The notes under the pieces were generated by a model. It was given only the letters and a program-made list of their open reading frames with translations, made no database searches and was not told the DNA's origin. A stretch of DNA of 21,588 bases from the NCBI GenBank assembly GCA_900548225.1, contig URJM01000035.1, forward strand, positions 1 through 21,588. Reading direction: 5' to 3'. The DNA is from an uncultured bacterium. Its GTDB lineage: Bacteria > Verrucomicrobiota > Lentisphaeria > Oligosphaerales > Oligosphaeraceae. Position numbers and translations under genes: made by a program. Of the stretch, positions 15,112 to 21,533 are shown piece after piece (within the stretch, counting starts at the first letter, position 1; each line of letters opens with the position of its first letter).

Positions 15112-16493
15112 TCTTCGGGCGTCTTGTCGAGTTCGGGATATTTCAGCAGTTTTCTCTGGAGTGTCCTTCTGCTGATGCCGAGGATTTCGGCGGCCTTCGT
15201 GCGGTTTCCTCCCGCCTCTTCGAGTGCCCGCCTCATGGTGGCCAGCTCGTTTGTCTTGATGTCGAGGGAGGGTGGCTCGGCGGTGGCCTTCGGGGTCGCG
15301 GAGCCGCCCTGGGGCTCCTGGGGCGAGCCGGAGAGCGCGTCCACGATGTCCTCAGGGATGTCGCTGACCGTGAGAATGCTTCCCCTTGCCATGACGACCA
15401 TTCTTTCGACGCAGTTTCTGAGTTCGCGGATGTTCCCTGGCCACGTGTAGGAGTTCAGCGCGGCCGCGGCTTCCTGTGTGATTCCGGTGACATTCCGCCC
15501 GTTGTCGTGTGCCGCCAGCGTGAGGAAGTGTTCTATGAGCTGGGGGATGTCTTCGGGATGTTCCCGCAGCGGCGGGATTTTGAGATTGACGACGTTCAGC
15601 CTGTAGAAGAGGTCTTCCCGGAAGGTGCCCTCGTGGACCATTGCCTTGAGGTCGCGGTTGGTTGCGAGCCTGACGTCCACGGGGATTGTCATGGAGCCGC
15701 CGACCCTTTCCAGGTTTCTGGTTTCCAGGACGCGGAGTAGCTTCACCTGGGTGGCGAGTGAGATTTCGCCTATTTCATCCAGGAAGAGGGTTCCCCTGTC
15801 CGCCCGTTCGAAGCGACCGATGAAGCGCTCGTCCGCCCCTGTGTATGCCCCCTTCTCGTGTCCGAAAAGCTCGCTTTCGAGGAGGTTTTCGTTGAGTGCG
15901 GCGCAGTGGACTGCGACGAATGGCGCCCGTGCCCTGGGGCTCCATGCGTGGAGTGCGTGCGCGAAGAGCTCCTTTCCCGTGCCCGACTCGCCGGTGATGA
16001 GGACGGTCGAGCGGGAGGAGGCGACCTGGCGCGCCTCCTCGATGAGAGCCTTCATCGCGGGTGAGGAGCCGATGATCCCCTCCGGGGCGTCGTCGGCGCC
16101 CTTTCTGTCGGCGGCGCGCCGTTCGTCAAGCACCTGGAGCCCTCTGTCTATCATCATTTCCAGGTCGTCGAGATTGACAGGTTTTGTCAGGTAGTCGTAG
16201 GCTCCGGCCCTCATTGCGGCCATTGCGGTCTGGACGGAGCCGTATGCGGTGAGTATGATGATCAGCGGGGGGCTTTGCCATGAGACGACCTCCCTTGTGA
16301 ACGCCATTCCGTCCATCCCCGGCATTCTGAGGTCTGTGAGGACGATGTCGACCTTGTGTGTCTTCAGGGTTGCGATTCCCTTTTCGGCGGAGTCTGCGAG
16401 GAGGACGTTGTACTTGTCGTCGAAGGCGTCCCTGAGTCCTTCGCGCGTATTCTTCTCGTCGTCGATTACTAGGATAGTTGGTTTTTGGGGCAT
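15108..16493 (-). CDS. NtrC-family sigma-54-dependent response regulator
   Basis: 461 residues. Receiver domain 5-115: acidic pair Asp-11/12, phospho-acceptor Asp-54 (VLTDLRMPGMDG), Thr-82 (LTAYGS) and Lys-104. AAA+ domain about 140-370: Walker A GESGTGKE (168-175), GAYTGA (215-220, Tyr in place of the usual Phe), Walker B GTLFLDEIGE (234-243). Fis-type helix-turn-helix about 418-452 (NRTKAAEILGISRRTLQRKL). Activated by phosphorylation from the adjacent kinase, it should drive sigma-54 promoters. The oddity is the sensor I segment, which reads VDVRLATNRDL, two residues shorter than the usual VDVRLIAATNRDL. The kinase stop codon directly abuts its ATG. No convincing -24/-12 element was found within the unit, so targets may be elsewhere. 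Confidence 0.95.
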   Translation of the reverse strand: MPQKPTILVIDDEKNTREGLRDAFDDKYNVLLADSAEKGIATLKTHKVDIVLTDLRMPGMDGMAFTREVVSWQSPPLIIILTAYGSVQTAMAAMRAGAYDYLTKPVNLDDLEMMIDRGLQVLDERRAADRKGADDAPEGIIGSSPAMKALIEEARQVASSRSTVLITGESGTGKELFAHALHAWSPRARAPFVAVHCAALNENLLESELFGHEKGAYTGADERFIGRFERADRGTLFLDEIGEISLATQVKLLRVLETRNLERVGGSMTIPVDVRLATNRDLKAMVHEGTFREDLFYRLNVVNLKIPPLREHPEDIPQLIEHFLTLAAHDNGRNVTGITQEAAAALNSYTWPGNIRELRNCVERMVVMARGSILTVSDIPEDIVDALSGSPQEPQGGSATPKATAEPPSLDIKTNELATMRRALEEAGGNRTKAAEILGISRRTLQRKLLKYPELDKTPEE

Positions 16494-17684
16494 TTACTTT
16501 TCTGGTGCGGCGAGTTGCCTGATGATTCTTGCGTGTCTTGGGAGGCTGATCGTGAATGCCGCCCCGGCTCCTGGTTTTCCGTCGATGGCGAAGTCTCCTC
16601 CGTGGGAGCGGACGATTCGGTCCACGATGAGCAGTCCCAGTCCATGTCCATTCTCCTTTGTGGTGTAGTATGGCTCCATGAACCTTGCGAGCTGTTCCTT
16701 GGTGAATCCGGGGCCGTTGTCGGCGAACCTGAGATGGACGAATACGTCGTCCACGGTGCAGGTGATTTTGATTTTGCCTCCGTTGGGCATGGCCTGCATT
16801 GCGTTCTTGAGGAGATTGAAGAACGCCTGCGTGAGCTGTCCCGCGTCTCCGGAGATTGCGGGGACCAGGTCTGGAAAATCCACGTCTACGGAGATGTCCT
16901 TTGCCTGGAGTTCAGGTTCCAGGAATCCCAGGGTTCCGACCAGCAGGTCCTTGAGGTTTACCGGTGCGAGCGAGAGCTGTGTTGGCCTGATGGCGTTCAG
17001 GAAGTTTTTCACGATTCCGTCCAGCCTCTGGAGTTCCTGTTCCGCGACATCGACGAACTGTGCGGTTGCCTCCCGGAGTATGTCTGGGTCTTCCTGTTTG
17101 AGTTTTCTGTTGAGGATTTGCAGTCTGATTCCCAGTGCGTTGAGCGGGTTTCCCAGTTCGTGTGCGACTCCTGCGGCGAGTTGTGTGATTGCGGTCACCC
17201 TTTGTGCCTCGAGTGTTTTCTCGTTGTCGTTCCGGTGTTCCGTGACATCGTGGAAGATCAGGGTGGCCAGGAGCTGGTCTTCGTTTGAGAGTTCAGGCGG
17301 TTCCGGGGCAGGGATGAGATAGAAGGAGAGGAATCTTCGTTCGGGGTAGAAGATTTCCATTTCCTGGCGGTTGAACCGCCCCCATTCGTCAGCTGGCACA
17401 TTGAGCAGTTGCGCCCAGTCGAATTGCCTGAAATACCTTGCGATTGGCTGTCCGATTGCGCTGTCGGGGATGCCGAAGAGCCGCATTGCGGCGGGATTTG
17501 CGATTCGGATGCGCAGCGCGTTGTCAAGGACGATTATCCCCTCGCGGAGGGTGTCGAAGATGTCCTCGAAGAAGTCCTTTTCGTTCAGGGCAATGTTGAG
17601 ATATTTTCGGAGGCTGGCCGCGTCAAGCTTCCCCATACGCTCCTGAAGCCTGTCGCGGAATGTGTTTCTTCTTGAGGAGGACAT
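16494..17684 (-). CDS. Soluble PAS-domain sensor histidine kinase (NtrB-like)
   Basis: 396 residues from ATG-17684 (an alternative ATG-17747 adds 21). No membrane segment, so it senses a cytoplasmic signal or partner. A PAS domain (roughly residues 35-150) begins DFFEDIFDTLREGIIVLDNA. The H-box ITQLAAGVAHELGNPLNAL carries phospho-accepting His-175. The N-box is LTQAFFNLLKNAMQAMPNGG, G1 is FADNGPGF and G2 is GHGLGLLIVDRI, so the ATPase lobe is complete. It is the first gene of the rhamnose unit and its stop directly abuts the response-regulator start, the usual cognate pair. The start choice is unsure: neither ATG has a strong ribosome-binding site, and the longer form would begin about 20 bases after a terminator. 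Its signal is unknown; a rhamnose-pathway intermediate is a reasonable guess. Confidence 0.9.
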   Translation of the reverse strand: MSSSRRNTFRDRLQERMGKLDAASLRKYLNIALNEKDFFEDIFDTLREGIIVLDNALRIRIANPAAMRLFGIPDSAIGQPIARYFRQFDWAQLLNVPADEWGRFNRQEMEIFYPERRFLSFYLIPAPEPPELSNEDQLLATLIFHDVTEHRNDNEKTLEAQRVTAITQLAAGVAHELGNPLNALGIRLQILNRKLKQEDPDILREATAQFVDVAEQELQRLDGIVKNFLNAIRPTQLSLAPVNLKDLLVGTLGFLEPELQAKDISVDVDFPDLVPAISGDAGQLTQAFFNLLKNAMQAMPNGGKIKITCTVDDVFVHLRFADNGPGFTKEQLARFMEPYYTTKENGHGLGLLIVDRIVRSHGGDFAIDGKPGAGAAFTISLPRHARIIRQLAAPEK

Positions 17685-17767
17685 GGTGTGGAATAACCTG
17701 GGTTTTGAATCGTTGACTTGCGAAACCCTTTCCCGCCTGGGTCCCATCCACCCCTTTTGCAGGGGAA

Positions 17768-17822
17768 AGCGAAAAGCCGACGGGAACCGGCGCCTGGGCG
17801 TCGGCGGAGCCGCCGGCTTTTT
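17768..17822 (-). terminator. Bidirectional-looking terminator between the TIGR04073-like gene and the kinase gene
   Basis: On the minus strand GCCGACG (17805-17799) pairs with CGTCGGC (17782-17776), followed by TTTTCGCTTT. A second stem, GGCGG (17803-17807) with CCGCC (17810-17814), is followed on the plus strand by GGCTTTTTGCGTTTT. The outer AAAAGCCG and CGGCTTTTT are also complementary. It should end transcription of the TIGR04073-like gene and insulate the rhamnose unit. Confidence 0.7.
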
Positions 17823-17905
17823 GCGTTTTACGGATGGAGCCCGTGTCGTGTGTTCGTATGCGGGGCTGTCAGTCGTCGTCCCGCGTGACGGCTCCTCGTT
17901 CTATC

Positions 17906-18787
17906 CTAGTAGCGCTTGTGGAAGGAGGGCTTGTAGACCTTCCATGTGGTGGACTGGTCGGTGTCGTTGATGACGTATGCGGGTTCGATGATCGGCTCCC
18001 ATCCGAACGGGAATGTGACCAGTTCGACTACGCCGACGCACTCGCGGACGAGGAATCTCCACAGTCCGAGTCCGACTCCCTTGGAGGCTCCCGCCAGGTC
18101 TCCCTCCGTGGAGGTGACCCTGAAGATGTTGTTCGGGACTTCGACGATTCCGAAGAGGATGTTGCAGATTCCGCGTCCGAACTGGTCTGCGGGCCTGCGG
18201 TCGATGACGGGGTTGAGCTGCATGTCGTCGAGGCAGAAGTCGTATCCGACGAATCCGGTGAAGAAGTCGATGATTTCGACGGGGCGAATTGCGACGTAGA
18301 GGTGGACGAGGAGGAGGTCCAGCTGGACTCTGATGTCCCACTTGTCTCTACGGAAGTGCATTGATTCGACGTATGGGCTTTCCGCGCTGGTCTCCGCGCG
18401 CCATGGTCCGAATGCCGCCGTGGCGTACTTTCCCTTGTGGAACTCGAAGGCGTTGGCGTTGTTTTCGTACTTGTCGACGAGCCAGAACGGGGGGATGAAG
18501 TGCGGGAATGCGACGCCTGTCTCCGCGTTTGCGTAGAGTGAGAGCTGTGCGTATTCGGTGATTGCGACCTCTGCTCCGATGCCGGGGCCGAATGCGATTC
18601 CGCACCTGACGATATCCAGGATGTCAGAGAATCTGTTCCAGACGTAGAGTTCCGACTTGACCAGGAATCCGTTTGGGTTGAGCAGATCATTGGAGTTCTG
18701 GAACTCCTGTGCCTGGACGGGGGTGAAGTTTACGGCGGCGACCAGTGCCAGGACTCCGAACAGCAGTTTAACTTGGCTCTTGAGCAT
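17906..18787 (-). CDS. TIGR04073-like (exosortase system-associated) exported protein
   Basis: 293 residues with a signal peptide ending around VQAQ (residues 24-27). The C-terminal part (about 205-275) matches the TIGR04073 pattern as I know it: FGRGICNILFGIVEVPNNIFR, then GDLAGASKGVGLGLWRF, then RECVGVVELVTFPF. That family is found mainly in Verrucomicrobia, Lentisphaerae and some Proteobacteria and is of unknown function. The N-terminal 180 residues (aromatic, Gly-poor, alternating pattern with ELYVWNRFSDILDIVRCGIAFGPGIGAE) look like a strand-rich envelope domain, longer than the minimal family. AAGGA lies 10 bases before the ATG. It is probably a monocistron: about 130 non-coding bases upstream and a strong terminator downstream. 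Likely periplasmic or outer-membrane associated. Confidence 0.75.
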   Translation of the reverse strand: MLKSQVKLLFGVLALVAAVNFTPVQAQEFQNSNDLLNPNGFLVKSELYVWNRFSDILDIVRCGIAFGPGIGAEVAITEYAQLSLYANAETGVAFPHFIPPFWLVDKYENNANAFEFHKGKYATAAFGPWRAETSAESPYVESMHFRRDKWDIRVQLDLLLVHLYVAIRPVEIIDFFTGFVGYDFCLDDMQLNPVIDRRPADQFGRGICNILFGIVEVPNNIFRVTSTEGDLAGASKGVGLGLWRFLVRECVGVVELVTFPFGWEPIIEPAYVINDTDQSTTWKVYKPSFHKRY

Positions 18788-18849
18788 TTGAGGTGGTTCC
18801 TTGTTGGGAAATTATTGGTCGGGTGGGTGTGCAACAAAAGATTCTCACA

Positions 18850-18877
18850 AATTTAGCCCGTAATCGCCAGTTTTAAA
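18850..18877 (-). promoter_or_regulatory. Weak candidate promoter of the TIGR04073-like gene
   Basis: On the minus strand TTTAAA (18877-18872), 16-base spacer, TAAATT (18855-18850); four of six matches to each consensus box. It lies in the AT-rich 134-base gap before the gene. Confidence 0.3.
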
Positions 18878-18921
18878 GCAGAATCGGAGCAAAATGTGGA
18901 AATAGGGTGGTTTTGAGGGTG

Positions 18922-19527
18922 TTATTTTCGGGGAAACCCGAGTTTGAGCGGGGTTGCGTTGCATAGTGCCGCGAATCTAGGGATGTGGGTGACGAGGAGC
19001 ATTGCGGCGTCCGGGTTGTCGTTTTTCCATCTGAGGACGGCATTTGCGGCGAGTGTGGCGGAGTCTTCATCGAGTCCGTTGAATGGTTCGTCGAGCAGCA
19101 GCAGTTCCGGGTCGTTGAGCAGTGCCCGCGCGAGATTCACCCGCTGTGCCTCTCCGCCAGAGAGCCTGTGTGCCGGGGCGTTTGCCAGTGGTGCGATGCC
19201 AAGCGTCTCCAGCAATTCCTGGATTCTCCGGCCGTCGTCGTCTTTTTGGACGAGCCGTAGGTTTTGCGTGACGGTCATCCAGGACAGGAGCCTGTGGTCC
19301 TGGAATGCGAATCCGATTTGCCTGGTTGTTCTTCTGGCTGTTCCCGAAGTCGGTTTCAGGAGTCCTGCGGCGAGTCTGAGGAACGTGGTCTTTCCGCTGC
19401 CGGAGGGTGTGTCCAGGACCCGTGCCTCCCCTGGCATCAGGCTCCATGTGAAGGAGTCGATGATTGGGCGCGGTGCGTCCTTCCACTGGAAGGTCGCGTC
19501 CTGGAAGATGAGGAGTGGCCTGGTCAT
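18922..19527 (-). CDS. ABC transporter ATP-binding protein (nitrate/sulfonate/taurine-like)
   Basis: 201 residues, all motifs present: Walker A TPSGSGKTT (40-48, the first Gly of the usual GPSGSGKTT replaced by Thr), Q-loop FAFQDHRLLSW (73-83), signature LSGGEAQR (122-129), Walker B LLLLDEPF (142-149), D-loop GLDE, and His-181 (LLVTHI). The Q-loop wording is typical of the NrtD/SsuB/TauB group. It is shorter than the usual 240-260 residues, ending soon after the H-loop. Its ATG overlaps the permease stop in ATGA, and AGGGG precedes it. The long open frame upstream is a shadow of the permease gene. It powers the adjacent permease. Confidence 0.92.
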   Translation of the reverse strand: MTRPLLIFQDATFQWKDAPRPIIDSFTWSLMPGEARVLDTPSGSGKTTFLRLAAGLLKPTSGTARRTTRQIGFAFQDHRLLSWMTVTQNLRLVQKDDDGRRIQELLETLGIAPLANAPAHRLSGGEAQRVNLARALLNDPELLLLDEPFNGLDEDSATLAANAVLRWKNDNPDAAMLLVTHIPRFAALCNATPLKLGFPRK

Positions 19528-20276
19528 TTTCCCCTGAACCTCCTGGCGAGCAGCATTTCGACCGTCACACCCATTGTGGCGAGGAGGATCGTCCACGCGA
19601 AGAGTTCGGGGAGGTCCAGCTGCCTGTAGCCTTGGTAGATTCTGCTTCCGATTCCGTCCTGTGATCCGAAGAATTCCGCAGTTGCGGTCACCTTCCATGT
19701 GATTCCCAGCGCGTATGAGAATCCTGCCGCGAGCGCCTTTGAGATTCCCGGCAGGGTGATATTTGCGAGTGTCTTCAGCCGTGGTATCCGGTAGACCTTT
19801 GCGAGTTCGAAGTATTTTGCGTCCAGGGAATGGACTGCGTTTGCCACATTGAAGAAGAAGACCGGGAAGACCGAGAGGAAGGCCACCGTCATTGGGAGGA
19901 GTCCTCCGATGGAGAGCCATACGAGGAGGATGGAGATCCAGACGATTGGCGGGCAGCTCTGCGCGACAGTCACGACCGGGGATGCGGCGTCGTAGAGTCT
20001 CCTTCGTTGTCCGCAGAGGATTCCGGCCGCGATGGCGAGGATGCTTCCGGCCGCCAGCCCTGCGCCGCCCCGGAGGATTGTCCTTGCGATGTCCAGCCAG
20101 GTATCGGGCCTGGCGAGGAGCTTCGCCAGGGCGGTTGCGGTTTCCGGGGGGGACGGGACGACCCGTCGGTGGTTGAGGTATGATATGAACCACCAGGCGG
20201 CGACGCAGCCCGCCAGCGGCAGTATGCGCCACAGGAGGGATTTTGCCTGCGAGTCTGTGTCCCGTGCCTTTGTCAT
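19524..20276 (-). CDS. ABC transporter permease (nitrate/sulfonate/taurine-like)
   Basis: 250 residues with about six membrane helices, of the BPD_transp_1 family. Segments include an N-terminal helix (LLWRILPLAGCVAAWWFISY), SCPPIVWISILLVWLSIGGLLP, and the coupling-helix EAA-type region AKVYRIPRLKTLANITLPGISKALAAGFSYALGITWKVTATAEFF (about 165-210, read in parts), followed by GIGSRIYQ. This is the usual layout of the SsuC/TauC/NrtB group that imports small anions, sulfonates or thiamine precursors. ATG-20276 overlaps the lipoprotein stop by four bases. Start chosen there because the longer frame lies inside the lipoprotein gene. No periplasmic binding-protein gene is recognised nearby, so substrate cannot be assigned. 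Confidence 0.92.
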   Translation of the reverse strand: MTKARDTDSQAKSLLWRILPLAGCVAAWWFISYLNHRRVVPSPPETATALAKLLARPDTWLDIARTILRGGAGLAAGSILAIAAGILCGQRRRLYDAASPVVTVAQSCPPIVWISILLVWLSIGGLLPMTVAFLSVFPVFFFNVANAVHSLDAKYFELAKVYRIPRLKTLANITLPGISKALAAGFSYALGITWKVTATAEFFGSQDGIGSRIYQGYRQLDLPELFAWTILLATMGVTVEMLLARRFRGK

Positions 20277-20707
20277 GACTGCGGGGTGCCGGATGCCCCT
20301 GCGGGCCATTGTCCGCGCACCAGTTCGTCCTTGTCGGATTCTGCGAGGATTGTAATCATTCCCTTTGGCAGCCCGACGAATGCGACCCAGCGTATGCCCG
20401 AGTTGCATCTGCGTGCGTCCAGTTCCCCGTATCCCCGTCTGGCCAGGCTTCTTGCGACGACACGGAGTTCTGTCTGCAGGAGTCCTGCCCTGACTAGCGG
20501 CTCCCACAGTCCAAGTTCCCTGAGGTGGGATTCCAGCTCAGCCTCGTCGGTCTGGACATTGTGGAACCTTCCCAGTTCGCTGGGGGGCAGGACGCTTGGG
20601 TACATTCCTGCGAGTGGGCGGTTCGGTGGAAGGTATTCCTTGCTCACGCATCCGGCCAGGAGAAGCGCAGTTGCCAGCGCCATGGCGAAGAGTGTGGATT
20701 GTCTCAC
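20273..20707 (-). CDS. Small lipoprotein encoded with the ABC transporter
   Basis: 144 residues from GTG-20707, chosen because GGGAGG lies about 8 bases upstream and it gives a correct lipoprotein signal: MRQSTLFAMALATALLLAGC with lipobox LAGC at 17-20. The ATG in the same region (ATGACGTGA) would give only two codons. The mature part is about 125 residues with no family I recognise. It has a Pro-rich start (YLPPNRPLAGMYPSVLPP), then a helical segment (ELESHLRELGLWEPLVRAGLL) and a compact end containing RWVAFVGLPKGMITIL. It is too small to be a normal binding protein, yet its stop overlaps the permease start (ATGA), so it is part of the transporter unit and may be an accessory anchored subunit. 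Confidence 0.8.
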   Translation of the reverse strand: MRQSTLFAMALATALLLAGCVSKEYLPPNRPLAGMYPSVLPPSELGRFHNVQTDEAELESHLRELGLWEPLVRAGLLQTELRVVARSLARRGYGELDARRCNSGIRWVAFVGLPKGMITILAESDKDELVRGQWPAGASGTPQS

Positions 20708-20810
20708 GTCATATCCTCCCTGTCGGTGTGTCGTAGATGTGTGCCGTAAGGCCGGATGGGGGCGCGAGCTCTCGTCTTGGCGTCATTTGCCATGCGTAAT
20801 AACTAGTGAC

Positions 20811-20950
20811 TTTGAAGGGTGGTGGACTTCCGGCGACGGCGAGTTCCTCGATATGCCGCTTGCCGCCGCAGCCCATCGCGCCAATGGTGGAAGGACAGAG
20901 CGCCCGATGACTGGAGCGCCGCGCTGGCGCAACTGTCCAGTGTAGGCTAG
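20811..20950 (+). other. Possible remnant of a gene end
   Basis: GC-rich patch between the lipoprotein gene and the AT-rich scar. One plus frame reads SGDGEFLDMPLAAAAHRAN and another, slightly further on, reads QWWKDRAPDDWSAALAQLSSVG then TAG at 20948. The second looks like a real protein C-terminus, and a frame change near 20885 would join the two. No family recognised, no start or ribosome-binding site. May be chance. Confidence 0.2.
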
Positions 20951-21189
20951 TGGGTAATAAGAGACCAGACAAAGAAGGCAAAGAAGAACAGGAAAAACAA
21001 CGGAATTGGCAACCATAAAAGATTCAATGTCTGTTCAAATTTGAATCTGTCTCCATGTTTCTGGCATTCCCGGTCTTCCTTCCATATCATGCTGAAAAAC
21101 CAAAACGTCAGGGTGCCGGTGACAGTCGCACCCACCAATTGAAAAAAGTGGTCATAGACCCAAATAAACAACTCGGCATCACTCAACAT
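20947..21189 (-). CDS. Small two-helix membrane protein, hypothetical
   Basis: 80 residues from ATG-21189 (TTG-21243 would give 98). Two hydrophobic helices, about 8-36 (FIWVYDHFFQLVGATVTGTL...) and 53-78 (NLLWLPIPLFFLFFFAFFVW), flank a charged loop KEDRECQKHGDRFKFEQT. No ribosome-binding site is seen before either start. The sequence is clearly richer in A and T than the neighbouring genes, which suggests foreign origin, and it lies in the scar beside the recombinase stump and tRNA-Leu. The start overlaps the start of an opposing plus-strand frame, so at most one of them is likely real. Function unknown. Confidence 0.45.
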   Translation of the reverse strand: MLSDAELFIWVYDHFFQLVGATVTGTLTFWFFSMIWKEDRECQKHGDRFKFEQTLNLLWLPIPLFFLFFFAFFVWSLITH

Positions 21190-21355
21190 GGCAGACCAGA
21201 ATATTACAGCTGATTTGGACGCAAATGCGGAACCTCTTGTCAACGCGCAGGATAACGTAAGTCAGACTGCGGATTCTGCCTGTTCGTCTGCCCCGTCGAC
21301 ACCCTTTTCTGGGGCTTGCCTCCATACGTCACCCACCAGATTTTCCCGCGCTTGA
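21188..21355 (+). pseudogene. Possible truncated 5' end of a plus-strand gene
   Basis: A 55-codon frame too short for ordinary gene calling. The first 30 residues (MADQNITADLDANAEPLV, then NAQDNVSQTADS) look like a natural acidic N-terminus. After about 21280 the frame is simply antisense to the recombinase stump and ends at TGA 21353-21355. It has no clear ribosome-binding site. It could be the head of a gene whose body was deleted, or chance. Confidence 0.25.
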
Positions 21356-21365
21356 AAAGCCTCAT
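21240..21365 (-). pseudogene. Truncated tyrosine recombinase (integrase) N-terminus
   Basis: ATG-21365 with a near-perfect AAGGAGG ribosome-binding site 5 bases before it. The first 28 residues, MRLFKRGKIWWVTYGGK then PQKRVSTGQTN, match the arm-binding N-terminus of phage-type integrases (the MxLFKRGxxWWVxF...RxSTGTT pattern). After that it turns into unrelated residues (RQNPQSDLRYPAR) and stops at codon 42; an intact integrase has 300-400 residues including R-H-R-Y catalytic residues, all absent. It is oriented away from the tRNA-Leu 3' end about 170 bases away, the normal place for an integrase of an element inserted in a tRNA gene. The truncation point is near 21280. Confidence 0.7.
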
Positions 21366-21379
21366 CCGAGCCTCCTTTT

Positions 21380-21473
21380 CATTGTGTTGTTTTTGTGTTA
21401 TCCGTGTCAGCCACCGGCTAGATGACACCTAGGGACACGGCGATTTTTTTAATAACACAAAAACAACACAATG
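21380..21473. repeat. Perfect 22-bp inverted repeat with a 50-bp spacer, upstream of the integrase stump
   Basis: Left arm 21380-21401 (CATTGTGTTGTTTTTG...) and right arm 21452-21473 are exact reverse complements. Inside are shorter pairs, CCGTGTC (21402-21408) with GACACGG (21434-21440), and GTGTCA (21404-21409) with TGACAC (21423-21428). The left arm ends 7 bases before the integrase ribosome-binding site. It could be an operator, a recombinase/excisionase site, or a strong leader hairpin. Confidence 0.9.
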
Positions 21474-21533
21474 GCGGTTTTTCCTGGTTTCCAGGGGTGT
21501 TGTATTTCCTGCGTAAGTTGTTGATTTTCAAGC

